Positions 53,098-61,525 of a stretch of 64,000 nucleotides of DNA are shown here, piece after piece. Origin of the DNA: an uncultured Clostridia bacterium (GTDB lineage Bacteria > Bacillota > Clostridia > Christensenellales > UBA1242); contig CAKVFI010000003.1 in assembly GCA_934746715.1 (NCBI GenBank), forward strand, positions 189,265 to 253,264, given 5' to 3'. Within the stretch, counting starts at the first letter, position 1. Every line of letters starts with the position of its first letter. A program made the translations under genes and the position numbers. The notes below the pieces were generated by a model. It did not search any database. It worked only from the letters and a program-made list of their open reading frames with translations, and had not been told where the DNA came from.

Positions 53098-53550
53098 TTA
53101 AAACTCTATATATGGTGTGATATATGCAATATCCGTGTTAGATATAGTAATAACTTTGTCTTCCAGTTCAAATTGCGTGTTCTTGTCATCTCTTGCAATC
53201 AGTGTTGCAACAAATTCCTTAACTCCATCAATTTTGCGATAAAGTTTTGTTTCAACCTTTTTGCCTGTGTAGTTTTTAAACTGCCAATCAAATTTAAGTG
53301 GTTTGTCCAACCCGTAGCTTGAAACGTCTAATGAATACTTTTCATCATTTGTTGGATTAAGTTCGTCCAAAACTGGGTCAATCATGCGGCTGACTTCAAC
53401 GCAGTCGTCAATCATAACTCCATTTGGTTTGTCAATGTACACAACCAAGTGCATACCATCATTGCGCTTTTCGTACTCAACATCAACAAGGCGAACATCG
53501 CCAGTGAACATTGGAGCGATTTTTTCTTTTACAATATCACTAACTTTCAT
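53098..53550 (-). CDS. rimP: Ribosome maturation factor RimP
   Basis: 150 residues. VRLVDVEYEKRNDGMHLVVYIDKPNGVMIDDCVEVSRMIDPVLDE and YSLDVSSYGLDKPLKFDWQF are the RimP blocks. It assists 30S assembly. ATG behind AGGAG. First gene of the operon and preceded by a leader with a GC-rich hairpin. Confidence 0.95.
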   Translation of the reverse strand: MKVSDIVKEKIAPMFTGDVRLVDVEYEKRNDGMHLVVYIDKPNGVMIDDCVEVSRMIDPVLDELNPTNDEKYSLDVSSYGLDKPLKFDWQFKNYTGKKVETKLYRKIDGVKEFVATLIARDDKNTQFELEDKVITISNTDIAYITPYIEF

Positions 53551-53594
53551 ATATCTCCTTAACTTTTTTTATGCTTGCCCCTATTCAAACAAGC

Positions 53595-53617
53595 AGGGGT
53601 GGCACCCGGCCACCCCT
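53595..53617 (-). promoter_or_regulatory. GC-rich 5' leader hairpin of rimP-nusA-infB
   Basis: Perfect 9-bp stem AGGGGTGGC / GCCACCCCT with a five-base loop, placed about 7 nt from the predicted 5' end of the transcript and 45 bp before rimP. A weaker GCTTG/CAAGC pairing follows. No T-run. It may stabilise the mRNA or bind a product of the operon. Confidence 0.6.
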
Positions 53618-53630
53618 AGAAATCATTTTT

Positions 53631-53659
53631 AGTATAACACAATAAAATTATTTAATCAA
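53631..53659 (-). promoter_or_regulatory. Promoter of the rimP-nusA-infB operon
   Basis: On minus, TTGATT (53659-53654), 17-nt spacer, TATACT (53636-53631). Confidence 0.75.
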
Positions 53660-53745
53660 TAGTTTTTTTGATGTTTTTGCTTAAAATACAAGATATTTTT
53701 AAGAGTTTTTTGAATTTTTGGCTTTATTTTAACAAGCAAAAACCA

Positions 53746-55266
53746 TCACATCAATTTTATAAAAACCTTTGCAGTGGCAGTTGCGTCGTTAATTGCGCGG
53801 TGAGCATTGTCCAAAACAATTTTCAAACGTTCAACAACTGTGCCAAGTTTGTAGTTTTTTAAACCCGGCAATTTTTTGCGAGCCATTTCAATTGTATCCA
53901 TAAGAGGATTGTCAAAATTATAAGACAATTTTTTTGCAGCAGCATAAATAAAGCCAATATCAAACGAAACATTGTGCCCCACCATGGTTGCACCATAGCA
54001 GAATTTGTAAAAGTCTGGCAAAACATAATTTATGCTTGGCGCATCTGCAACCATTGCGTCTGTTATGCTTGTAAGTTCCGTAATCTCGCGTGGAATATGT
54101 TTGCTTGGCTTAACAAAAGTAGAAAATGTTTGTGTTATTTTGCCATCTTCAATTTTGCAAGCACCAATTTCAATAATTTCATCTTTGTTTGATTCCAAAC
54201 CAGTTGTTTCCAAGTCAAAAACAACATATGTGCCTTCAAACACTTTGTCGTCTTCATCAAACAAGCCTTTTTGCTCGTAATCAACGTATTCTTGAGGGAA
54301 AACAGTGTGATACTCATCATTAACTTGCTTCATTGCCCCTTTTATTTCATTGCGAGTGTAATTGCACCTTGCAATTGTGTTGGCAGTAAAATTCAATTTG
54401 CCATTATATTCACGGAACGAGCCATACATACAAACTTTCATTCCAACTTCAATCAAATCGCCTTTGCTTTCGTCTGATTGTTTTGGAAATATTGAGCAAT
54501 ACATCATTTTGCCGTCATTTCGGATTGCTATGCTATAAAATGCCTTTTCAATGTTTTGAGTCTCCCCACCTCTTGTAAATTTGCGATTGTAAGTTCTGCG
54601 TTGAACATTTGTAACTTCTCCACAAATGGCAACATTTTCCATTGCAGTGGTGATTTTGCTGTAATCCATTGCAGTTGAGTAATCATTTTTGCCAATAATG
54701 TCAGTTATCTCGCTTAAATGATAAACAGTTTTATCTTCGTTTACTTTTATGCTTTGCATAAGTTCGGCGTTGTTTTCAATGTAACTTTTTGTTGATTGAT
54801 TTTGAACATCTTTCTTTTCAAAAATCACATTAAAGTCTGCAAAAAAACTTTCACTCAACTTTTGCGCAACTAATTCTGCCCTATTAAGTTCAGTGGCATA
54901 TTCATATGTTGAAGGTGTCAATTTTAAATAAACATCAACTTTCATGTGATTAATTTCAACAGTAATATCATCAAAACTAAACTCTTTGTTCATTGCTGGA
55001 AAGTTGTTTGTTATTGTTGTGTAGGTATAATTTGCAATTGTACGTTTGTCAAGCGGACAAGACGTTAATCTCAATTCATACTTTACAAAACTGCCAATTT
55101 CCTCATTCAGGGTTTGCAAAATTTTAGTTTTTGCTTCGTCTGTTGGTTTAAAAGAATCTGGATTATACAAAAAATCAACAGTGCAGACATTGTTTTTTTC
55201 ACTGTAAGTTGCATCTTTAAATTTAAGGCCATCGTAAATGGCATCTAAAACTTTTAATTTATCCAT
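53746..55266 (-). CDS. PolC-like protein with OB and DEDDh exonuclease but no PHP or polymerase domain
   Basis: 506 residues at the normal polC position between rseP and rimP. Residues about 1-200 resemble the PolC N-terminal domains (SFFADFNVIFEKKD, YHLSEITDIIGK). Residues about 205-315 are an OB fold (ICGEVTNVQRRTY, MYGSFREYNGKLNF). Residues 345-506 are a proofreading-type exonuclease with Asp351, Glu353, Asp436, His489 and Asp494. PolC normally has a PHP segment between OB and exonuclease and then about 800 residues with the rest of PHP and the polymerase. Here a linker of about 30 residues replaces the former and the protein stops exactly after the exonuclease. No frameshifted remnant follows. 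Probably a stable, promoter-driven gene. Confidence 0.85.
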   Translation of the reverse strand: MDKLKVLDAIYDGLKFKDATYSEKNNVCTVDFLYNPDSFKPTDEAKTKILQTLNEEIGSFVKYELRLTSCPLDKRTIANYTYTTITNNFPAMNKEFSFDDITVEINHMKVDVYLKLTPSTYEYATELNRAELVAQKLSESFFADFNVIFEKKDVQNQSTKSYIENNAELMQSIKVNEDKTVYHLSEITDIIGKNDYSTAMDYSKITTAMENVAICGEVTNVQRRTYNRKFTRGGETQNIEKAFYSIAIRNDGKMMYCSIFPKQSDESKGDLIEVGMKVCMYGSFREYNGKLNFTANTIARCNYTRNEIKGAMKQVNDEYHTVFPQEYVDYEQKGLFDEDDKVFEGTYVVFDLETTGLESNKDEIIEIGACKIEDGKITQTFSTFVKPSKHIPREITELTSITDAMVADAPSINYVLPDFYKFCYGATMVGHNVSFDIGFIYAAAKKLSYNFDNPLMDTIEMARKKLPGLKNYKLGTVVERLKIVLDNAHRAINDATATAKVFIKLM

Positions 55267-55278
55267 AATTTGTGTTAA

Positions 55279-55307
55279 ATTATATCACAAAAAAAATAGT
55301 GTGTCAA
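55279..55307 (-). promoter_or_regulatory. Promoter of the PolC-like gene
   Basis: On minus, TTGACA (55307-55302), 17-nt spacer, perfect TATAAT (55284-55279), 12 nt before the ATG, so the leader is only about 5 nt and has no ribosome site. The -35 overlaps the 3' arm of the rseP terminator. Confidence 0.75.
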
Positions 55308-55329
55308 TATTTGTCAATTGCACACTATT
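55287..55329 (-). terminator. rseP terminator
   Basis: On minus, AATAGTGTG / CACACTATT stem, 17-base loop, then eight T. Confidence 0.8.
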
Positions 55330-55340
55330 TAAATTAATTT

Positions 55341-56507
55341 TTACAAAACAAACTGAAGCAAGTCCACCACAATAACAAAGGCAAACAAAAGTATTAAACC
55401 AATGTTGTTAATTAGGTTAATCACTTCTCTTTTAACTGGTTTTTTGCGTATCCATTCAATGATAACAAATATCATTTGAAATCCGTCCAAAGCTGGAATT
55501 GGCAACAAGTTGAACACCGCCAAATTTACTGCAATAAGTGGCAAAAGCAAAAACAAAAAGTTGAAACTTTGCATTGTGGTTTTTGCCATGCTGTTTATTG
55601 TTGTAATTGGCCCACCAAGTGCTTTGATTGACAATTGTCCAGTGATTAGTTGCCCAAATATAACAAGCACTTTCCACGCCCAACGGCAAGTAAATGGTAT
55701 TGCTTGCAAGGCTGCTTCCCCAAATGTATATTGATAATACTTTATTGAGATATCACCGTTATCATTGTTTGTTGCAAACATAGACCAACCTTGTGCTTTG
55801 CCTTTTGTGTCATAAACCACATTGATTTTGCCTGCCTGTGTTAATTTTTGACCATCACGCCTAATCATAAAATCAATATCGCGAGTAACCATGTAATAAG
55901 TTTTTCCATTGCTTTCAAATTTGTACTCAACAGTCAAATCTTCGCCATCATATTTTGCATAGTTTTTGTCTACATATTCACTAATAAGATTGTTAAACAT
56001 ATCGTCTTTAACAAAATCAAATTTTGTGCCTTCTATGCCATAAATAACATCATTTTGTTGCAAATACGTGTAGTTAATTGAGGTGCTGTCAATATGTTTA
56101 ACTTGCAATTGTTCATAACCACATGCCAAAAGTGCCACAAATGAAAATATGATTGCACTCAAAAAGTTAAAAAATGCACCACAAAACAACACAATAAGGC
56201 GTTTCCAAGGCTTTTGATTGTTGAATGCTTTCGGATTGTCCGTTCCGTCTTCATTTTCGCCAGCAAATGCGCAATAACCACCTAATGGGATAAGGCGTAA
56301 AGTAAAAAGTTCTCCATTCTTTTTCTTTTTTTGCAAAAGTTTTGGCCCAAAACCAACGCTAAATTCTGTTATCTCAAACTTTAATATTTTGCCAGCTATA
56401 TAGTGTCCAAATTCATGGATAAGCACCATAAGCAGCAAAACAACTATGGCAAGCATTATGTAGCCAATATAAGAAAAAACCGAAGATACACTCAATAAAT
56501 TAAACAT
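55341..56507 (-). CDS. rseP: RseP/RasP site-2 intramembrane zinc protease
   Basis: 388 residues. HEFGHYIAGK (HExxH zinc site) in the first transmembrane segment, FTLRLIPLGGYCAFAGE, a PDZ-like middle that is weakly conserved, and NLLPIPALDGFQMIFVI with the third ligand Asp. It cleaves anti-sigma factors and signal peptide remnants in the membrane. cdsA lies upstream, but dxr, usually between them in Firmicutes, is absent here. No Shine-Dalgarno is evident. Confidence 0.94.
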   Translation of the reverse strand: MFNLLSVSSVFSYIGYIMLAIVVLLLMVLIHEFGHYIAGKILKFEITEFSVGFGPKLLQKKKKNGELFTLRLIPLGGYCAFAGENEDGTDNPKAFNNQKPWKRLIVLFCGAFFNFLSAIIFSFVALLACGYEQLQVKHIDSTSINYTYLQQNDVIYGIEGTKFDFVKDDMFNNLISEYVDKNYAKYDGEDLTVEYKFESNGKTYYMVTRDIDFMIRRDGQKLTQAGKINVVYDTKGKAQGWSMFATNNDNGDISIKYYQYTFGEAALQAIPFTCRWAWKVLVIFGQLITGQLSIKALGGPITTINSMAKTTMQSFNFLFLLLPLIAVNLAVFNLLPIPALDGFQMIFVIIEWIRKKPVKREVINLINNIGLILLFAFVIVVDLLQFVL

Positions 56508-56576
56508 ATTTTATTCTATTTTAATAATTTAAAATTAATACTAACCAAGCCAACAATATAATTGCCTTTTAATAAA

Positions 56577-56602
56577 ATTAAGGAAACAAATTGTTCCCTT
56601 AA
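56577..56602 (-). terminator. Possible terminator after cdsA
   Basis: Stem AAGGGAAC / GTTTCCTT read on minus, followed by AATTTTATT. The T-run is weak. Confidence 0.45.
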
Positions 56603-56605
56603 AAA

Positions 56606-57505
56606 TTATATCAAAACACAAATCAAAATCAAGCAAATGAAAGGTGCAACAAAACTCATTGCATCAACTCTATCCATCATGCCACCATGCCCTGGAAAGA
56701 TTGTGCCGCTATCTTTTATAACAGCTTTTCGTTTTAGCCAACTTTCAAACAAATCGCCTGCTTGTCCAACTGCTGAACCAACAAAACCAATGAGCATAAA
56801 GTGCCACCAATCAAGTTTAAATAAATCCAAAATTGGTTGCCAGCCTGCGTAAAAACGCACAACAACAAACACAATCATAGCACCCAAAACGCCACCAAAC
56901 AAGCCGCCAACTGCCCCACTCACTGTTTTGTTAGGGCTGATTTTTGGTGCAAGTTTTGGGCCTTTAAATGCCGAACCAATAAGATATGCAAAAGTATCTG
57001 TAAGCATTGTGATTGCAAACACCATAATGATAAATGGAACTGCAAATCTTTCAATTGATGAATATTCACCGGTGCGGTTAATCAAAAGCAATGTTCCAAA
57101 CAAAAATGTTGGATAAGCACAGTTGATTAATGTGTAAAGAGCGGTTTTAAATGCAACTTTAAAGCCCGCTTTAATGTTTGACAAAAATTCAAACAAACAA
57201 ACCATTAATGCGTAAACAAGCAAAGCACAAATTTCAATCAATGCAACAAAACCAATATTTATTTTGCCATTGCAAATAAGCAAAATTATATAATTTAATA
57301 TTATATAAAATGTGCTAAAAAGTCTATTTGGCTCTTTGCCTTGTTTTGAAAGAATATTTGACATTTCACTGCTTGCGATAAAGCAAATGAAAATAACAAA
57401 TATATCAAAAATGTAATCTCCAATATTGTTTGGCAAAAATTTGCTTGCAATTGCCAAAACCGTTGCCAAAACTATAAAAATACTAGTAATAAATCTCTTT
57501 TTCAT
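56606..57505 (-). CDS. cdsA: Phosphatidate cytidylyltransferase
   Basis: 299 residues with about seven transmembrane helices. The signature KRKAVIKDSGTIFPGHGG followed by MMDRVDAMSF near the C-terminus carries the metal-binding Asp residues. It makes CDP-diacylglycerol for phospholipids. One base separates it from the uppS stop. Confidence 0.95.
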   Translation of the reverse strand: MKKRFITSIFIVLATVLAIASKFLPNNIGDYIFDIFVIFICFIASSEMSNILSKQGKEPNRLFSTFYIILNYIILLICNGKINIGFVALIEICALLVYALMVCLFEFLSNIKAGFKVAFKTALYTLINCAYPTFLFGTLLLINRTGEYSSIERFAVPFIIMVFAITMLTDTFAYLIGSAFKGPKLAPKISPNKTVSGAVGGLFGGVLGAMIVFVVVRFYAGWQPILDLFKLDWWHFMLIGFVGSAVGQAGDLFESWLKRKAVIKDSGTIFPGHGGMMDRVDAMSFVAPFICLILICVLI

Positions 57506-57506
57506 C

Positions 57507-58232
57507 TTATTTTTCTTCCTTTATTGCCCCAAATCTGCGTTCACGGGACATATAACTTTTAAGCGCCTTTATTAAATCGTGTTTTGTAAATGCTGGCCAA
57601 AAAGTTTTTGGAAAATACCATTCACTATACGCTGATTGCCAAACTTGAAAATTGCTTGTGCGGTTTTCGCCAGATGTGCGAATAATAAAATCCAACGGCA
57701 AAAGATCAGCTGAATACAAGTGATTTACAACATCTTGCTCTGTGATTGCAGTAATTCCTTCTTTAATGCAATTGTTAACCGCACGCAAAATTTCTTGTTT
57801 GCCACCATAATTTATGCAAGGATTTAAAACAAAACCGGTTTTTTGCTTTGTCTTTTCCATTAACGCAATTGCTTTTTTTCTCACACACTTTGGAATCCGT
57901 TCGTCAGTCATATCACCAGAAATTATTATCCTAACATCTTTGTCCAAATAATCGCGCTCGTAGTCGTCCATCATTTTGTCAAACAATTCCATAAGATATT
58001 CAACTTCTTGTTTTGGGCGGTTCCAATTTTCTGCTGAAAAGCAATAAACGGATAAGTTCTTGATGCCTAAATCACGAATAAATTCAATTTGTTTTTTAAG
58101 GTTTTCAAATCCAAACTTATGCCCAACTGTACGAACAAAACCTCGTTTTTTTGCCCATCTGCCATTTCCATCAATAATCAAGGCAATATGCTTTGGCATG
58201 CGAGGGTCGTTCTTTAGTTTTTCGATATCCAT
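57507..58232 (-). CDS. uppS: Undecaprenyl diphosphate synthase
   Basis: 241 residues. HIALIIDGNGRWAKKRG with catalytic Asp, then LSVYCFSAENWNRPKQEVEYLM, PLDFIIRTSGENRTSNF and QSAYSEWYF. It builds the C55 lipid carrier for peptidoglycan. The start shares a base with the frr stop. Confidence 0.96.
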   Translation of the reverse strand: MDIEKLKNDPRMPKHIALIIDGNGRWAKKRGFVRTVGHKFGFENLKKQIEFIRDLGIKNLSVYCFSAENWNRPKQEVEYLMELFDKMMDDYERDYLDKDVRIIISGDMTDERIPKCVRKKAIALMEKTKQKTGFVLNPCINYGGKQEILRAVNNCIKEGITAITEQDVVNHLYSADLLPLDFIIRTSGENRTSNFQVWQSAYSEWYFPKTFWPAFTKHDLIKALKSYMSRERRFGAIKEEK

Positions 58233-58801
58233 TAAACCTCCATAATTTCAGCAATCTTTCTTTCACACGCAAGATCTGATTTTTCAGTGTAATTATCCAA
58301 AGATTTTTGAACATCTTTTTCAAGCCCAGCCAAATCATCTTCACTGATTGTACTATTTTTCTTCATATCTTTAAAAACATCCAAACAATCACGACGAGAA
58401 TTGCGCATTGCAATTTTGGTTTCTTCAAGCAATTTCTTTGCATCTTTACTATATTCACGTCTGCGCTCTTCTGTCAACATTGGAAAGCCCACACGGATAA
58501 TTTTTCCATCATCGCTTACAGAAACGCCCAAATTTGCTTGTTCAATGCCAGTTTTAATAGCTTTAAGTGTGCTTGCGTCCCAAGGGGAAACAACCAACAT
58601 GCGTGCGTCTTGCACAATAATATTTGATGTTTGATTGATTGGTGTGCGAGTACCATAATAATCAACTTTAATACCTTCAATAAGTTTTGGGTTTGCTCTG
58701 CCCACACGGATAAGCATCAATTCATCAATAAAATGGTTAAATTGTTTGTCCAATTTTTCTTCGTAGTCCATCATTGTCATTTCAACATCTTCGTTTAACA
58801 T
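58232..58801 (-). CDS. frr: Ribosome recycling factor
   Basis: 189 residues. LIRVGRANPKLIEGIKVDYYGTRTPINQ, MLVVSPWDASTLKAIKTGIEQANLGVS and LTEERRREYSKDAKKLLEE are canonical RRF. Start at 58801 (MLNEDVEM) behind AAGGAG. The 55 bp upstream contain a TATACT -10-like element and a GCTG...CAGC hairpin, so frr may also have its own promoter after the tsf terminator. Confidence 0.95.
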   Translation of the reverse strand: MLNEDVEMTMMDYEEKLDKQFNHFIDELMLIRVGRANPKLIEGIKVDYYGTRTPINQTSNIIVQDARMLVVSPWDASTLKAIKTGIEQANLGVSVSDDGKIIRVGFPMLTEERRREYSKDAKKLLEETKIAMRNSRRDCLDVFKDMKKNSTISEDDLAGLEKDVQKSLDNYTEKSDLACERKIAEIMEV

Positions 58802-58867
58802 AAATCTCCTTAAAATACGCTGCCTATCACTAGACAGCAACAATCTGAAAGTATATTACATTAAACA

Positions 58868-58903
58868 CAAAAAAATAGCAAGTGATTTGCTTGCTATCTT
58901 TTT
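58868..58903 (-). terminator. Terminator of rpsB-tsf
   Basis: On minus, ATAGCAAG / CTTGCTAT perfect stem, loop CAAATCA, followed by TTTTTT. Confidence 0.9.
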
Positions 58904-58919
58904 AACTTTAAAGTTGAAT

Positions 58920-59576
58920 TTATTGCATTTGAGATTGTTTTGCAACTTCTGCTGCAAAGTCTTCATTGCGTTTTTCAAGGCCTTCACCCATAACCATAAG
59001 CACAAATCTACGAATTGTGATTTTTTCACCAATTTTTGCAATAAGGTCTGTCAAAACATCTTTAACTTTCTTTTTGCCATCAGGGTCTTTGATGTAAACT
59101 TGTTCCATCAAAACAACTTCTTCATAGTATTTGTTGATTTTGCCTTCAACAATTTTGCCAACAATTGCTTCTGGTTTGCCTTCATTGATAAGTTGAACAC
59201 GATAAATTTCTTTTTCTTTTTCAACCATATCTTGTGGTACTTCGTTGATATTTACACAAATTGGACGAGATGCAACAACTTGCATTGCAAGGTTGTGAGC
59301 AAATTCACGCAATTCTTCATTTTTTGCTGCGAAGTCTGTTTCTGTGTTGATTTCGATAAGTGAAGCAAAACTGCCATTGCCGTGAACATAACTGTCAATA
59401 AAACCTTCAGCTGCAATTCTGCCTTCTTTTTTTGCTGCTTTTGCAACACCACGTTCACGCAAAATTTCAACTGCTTTTTCCATATTGCCGTCAGCTTCTG
59501 TTAAAGCCTTTTTGCAGTCCATCATGCCTGCACCTGTCATTTCTCTTAAATTAGCAACATCTTTTGCTGTAATCAT
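58920..59576 (-). CDS. tsf: Elongation factor Ts (short form)
   Basis: 218 residues. VANLREMTGAGMMDCKKALTEADGN and MEKAVEILRERG form the UBA domain, and SLIEINTETDFAAKN is the EF-Tu contact segment. It is about 75 residues shorter than Bacillus EF-Ts because it carries a reduced core, as in several clostridia and Thermus. It regenerates EF-Tu-GTP. Co-transcribed with rpsB. Confidence 0.96.
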   Translation of the reverse strand: MITAKDVANLREMTGAGMMDCKKALTEADGNMEKAVEILRERGVAKAAKKEGRIAAEGFIDSYVHGNGSFASLIEINTETDFAAKNEELREFAHNLAMQVVASRPICVNINEVPQDMVEKEKEIYRVQLINEGKPEAIVGKIVEGKINKYYEEVVLMEQVYIKDPDGKKKVKDVLTDLIAKIGEKITIRRFVLMVMGEGLEKRNEDFAAEVAKQSQMQ

Positions 59577-59590
59577 ATAAATCCCCCTTA

Positions 59591-60427
59591 TTATTCTTGA
59601 ACTGGTTGTTCTTTTTCTTCAACTTTTTTAGCACGTTTGCGAGCTGGTTTTTCTGCTGATTTTTCTTCGTCTTTAACGATATCACCACTAACCATTGCTT
59701 CCATGCTAACATCTTCATCTTCAGCGTTAAGGTCGTGCAAAATTTCGCCACCCTTTGCTTCCAAAATAGCGTCTGTTAAAGCGCTTAAAATAAGTTTAAC
59801 TGAACCGATTGCATCATCATTTGCAGGAATGCAAACTGTAACATCGTCTGGGTCGCTGTTTGTATCCACAATGCCAACTGTTGGGATGCCAAGGCGTTTA
59901 GCTTCTTTAACAGCAATGTGTTCCATGTGTGGATCAACCAAAATGATAAGACCTGGAATTGATGTCATATCTTTGATACCGCTAAGGTTTGCAGCAAGTT
60001 TGTCGCGTTCTGCTTTAAGTTTGATAACTTCTTTTTTAGGCAACAAATCGAAATCACCAAGAGTTTCCATATTGTTGAGTTTGTTCATGCGGTCAATACG
60101 TTTACGGATTGTTGTGAAGTTTGTAAGTGTACCACCCAACCAACGTGTGTTAACGTAGAACATGCCACAACGTTCAGCTTCTTGTTTAACTGTTTCGCTA
60201 GCTTGTTTTTTTGTGCCTACAAACAAAACGTTTGCACCAGCAAGCACTTTTTCTTTGACGAAAACATAAGCTTCATCAACTTGTTTTGAAGTATCTTCAA
60301 GGTTAAGAATGTGAATATCATTCCTGCTTGTGTAGATGTACTTCTTCATCTTTGGGTTCCATTTGCGTGTTTGATGACCAAAATGGCAACCAGCTTCTAA
60401 TAATTGTTTCATTGAAATAACTGACAT
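59591..60427 (-). CDS. rpsB: Ribosomal protein S2
   Basis: 278 residues. MKQLLEAGCHFGHQTRKWNPKM, ARYIYTSRNDIHILNL-like KKYIYTSRNDIHILNL, and VNTRWLGGTLTNFTTI are S2. A charged K/E/A-rich tail of about 35 residues exceeds the usual end. ATG behind GGAGG. Preceded by a leader of about 110 nt. Confidence 0.97.
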   Translation of the reverse strand: MSVISMKQLLEAGCHFGHQTRKWNPKMKKYIYTSRNDIHILNLEDTSKQVDEAYVFVKEKVLAGANVLFVGTKKQASETVKQEAERCGMFYVNTRWLGGTLTNFTTIRKRIDRMNKLNNMETLGDFDLLPKKEVIKLKAERDKLAANLSGIKDMTSIPGLIILVDPHMEHIAVKEAKRLGIPTVGIVDTNSDPDDVTVCIPANDDAIGSVKLILSALTDAILEAKGGEILHDLNAEDEDVSMEAMVSGDIVKDEEKSAEKPARKRAKKVEEKEQPVQE

Positions 60428-60537
60428 AATTAATTAAACCTCCTGTTTGTCTCTTCCCCAGCATTCATTTTGCTTTAAAACCCAATTTAGGCAACAGATA
60501 AGCAATCGTGTTGGGTGCTTTTTCATTGAACGGGTTA
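60428..60537 (-). promoter_or_regulatory. rpsB 5' leader
   Basis: Transcript leader of about 105 nt with a CCCAA / TTGGG pairing and loop, before a GGAGG ribosome site. It may be an S2 autoregulatory element, but I do not recognise a known leader class. Confidence 0.4.
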
Positions 60538-60566
60538 ATACTAACAAAAAAACAAGAAAAAGTCAA
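60538..60566 (-). promoter_or_regulatory. rpsB-tsf promoter
   Basis: On minus, TTGACT (60566-60561), 17-nt spacer, TAGTAT (60543-60538). Confidence 0.7.
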
Positions 60567-60622
60567 CAATATATTGATAATTTCTTGTTAATAGTGTGTT
60601 AAAAGATTAATTTTTTGATTTA

Positions 60623-60961
60623 TTATTTTTTACTATCCTTATCGCTTTCGTCAATTAATGCTTGATAGAGTTCCAACACTTCATCAATGATTTTTTCATC
60701 GTTAACAACTTCAAGTGATTGATTTTCTTCATCAAGTTCAAACAAAACACCTTCCCCTTCATTTACGCCTTGCATCGGTGTTACTGGGATTAAAATTGCG
60801 TACAATCCATTTGTGCGGTCAAGTGGGATTAAAGCAACTTGTTCAAACTCAATTGGATTGTTTTGGTCATCATATAAAATAACATTTTCTGAGTTTTTTT
60901 CGTCCAAAATTTGTGCAACTGGATTTTTTGCAACAACTTTTTTTGTCTTTTTGTTTTCCAT
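60623..60961 (-). CDS. DUF1292 family protein
   Basis: 112 residues, acidic. VILYDDQNNPIEFEQVALIPLD and YAILIPVTP match the DUF1292 (YrzB-like) pattern. Function unknown. It follows ruvX with stop/start contact, the conserved yrrK-yrzB order of Bacillota. Confidence 0.88.
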   Translation of the reverse strand: MENKKTKKVVAKNPVAQILDEKNSENVILYDDQNNPIEFEQVALIPLDRTNGLYAILIPVTPMQGVNEGEGVLFELDEENQSLEVVNDEKIIDEVLELYQALIDESDKDSKK

Positions 60962-61377
60962 TAAAATCTCCTTAAATTATCCAAATAATCTTGCAATATG
61001 ATTGATGCGGCAACTGCGTCAAGTTTTTGTTTGCGTTTTTTCCAATCTTTTTCTGATTGTTTAAGCACATCTTCTGCCAAAACTGATGACAAACGCTCGT
61101 CAACAAAACTAATTTTAACAGCAACTTTTGCTTGCAATTCATCCATAAATGAGCGCGTAAGTTCTGCAATTTCCTGCTCGTTGCCTTGCATATTCATCGG
61201 CAAACCACACACAATTTCATCAACTTTGTTTTTTTCAATCAAATCAACAAAATGTTGTATATCTTGTGTGCTGTTTTGTCTAACATACACTTCATATGGT
61301 GTTGCCAAAAATTTTGTTTCATCACTAAATGCCACACCAATACGCTTTAAACCAAAATCAATTCCCATTGCTTTCAT
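60961..61377 (-). CDS. ruvX: Pre-16S rRNA processing nuclease / Holliday resolvase-like YqgF
   Basis: 138 residues. MGIDFGLKRIGVAFSDE, VCGLPMNMQGNEQEIAEL, FVDERLSSVLAEDVLK and KLDAVAASIILQDYLDN are the RNase H-fold YqgF motifs with catalytic Asp, Glu and Asp. It matures the 16S 5' end. A TATAAT lies immediately before the first ATG. The in-frame ATG three codons later (MGIDFG) may be the true start of a short-leader mRNA. Confidence 0.93.
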   Translation of the reverse strand: MKAMGIDFGLKRIGVAFSDETKFLATPYEVYVRQNSTQDIQHFVDLIEKNKVDEIVCGLPMNMQGNEQEIAELTRSFMDELQAKVAVKISFVDERLSSVLAEDVLKQSEKDWKKRKQKLDAVAASIILQDYLDNLRRF

Positions 61378-61498
61378 ATATTATATTTTAACATATTTAA
61401 TTTTTTATGTAAAGAAAAGACCATATACAAATTTAGCAAAATAAAGATTTTTATAATATTATTTTTTTAAAAATTGTTCCAAATAACAATAAATCCAT

Positions 61499-61525
61499 AA
61501 AAAAAAGGACACAAATGCCCTTTAT
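61499..61525 (-). terminator. Terminator after the small membrane protein
   Basis: On minus, AAGGGCA / TGTCCTT stem followed by TTTTTT. Confidence 0.75.

Noticed and set aside
53550..53745. Remnant of the PolC PHP/polymerase domain as a pseudogene
   Set aside because: Only about 90 bp lie between the stop and the rimP promoter, with no similarity in any frame to PHP or polymerase motifs.
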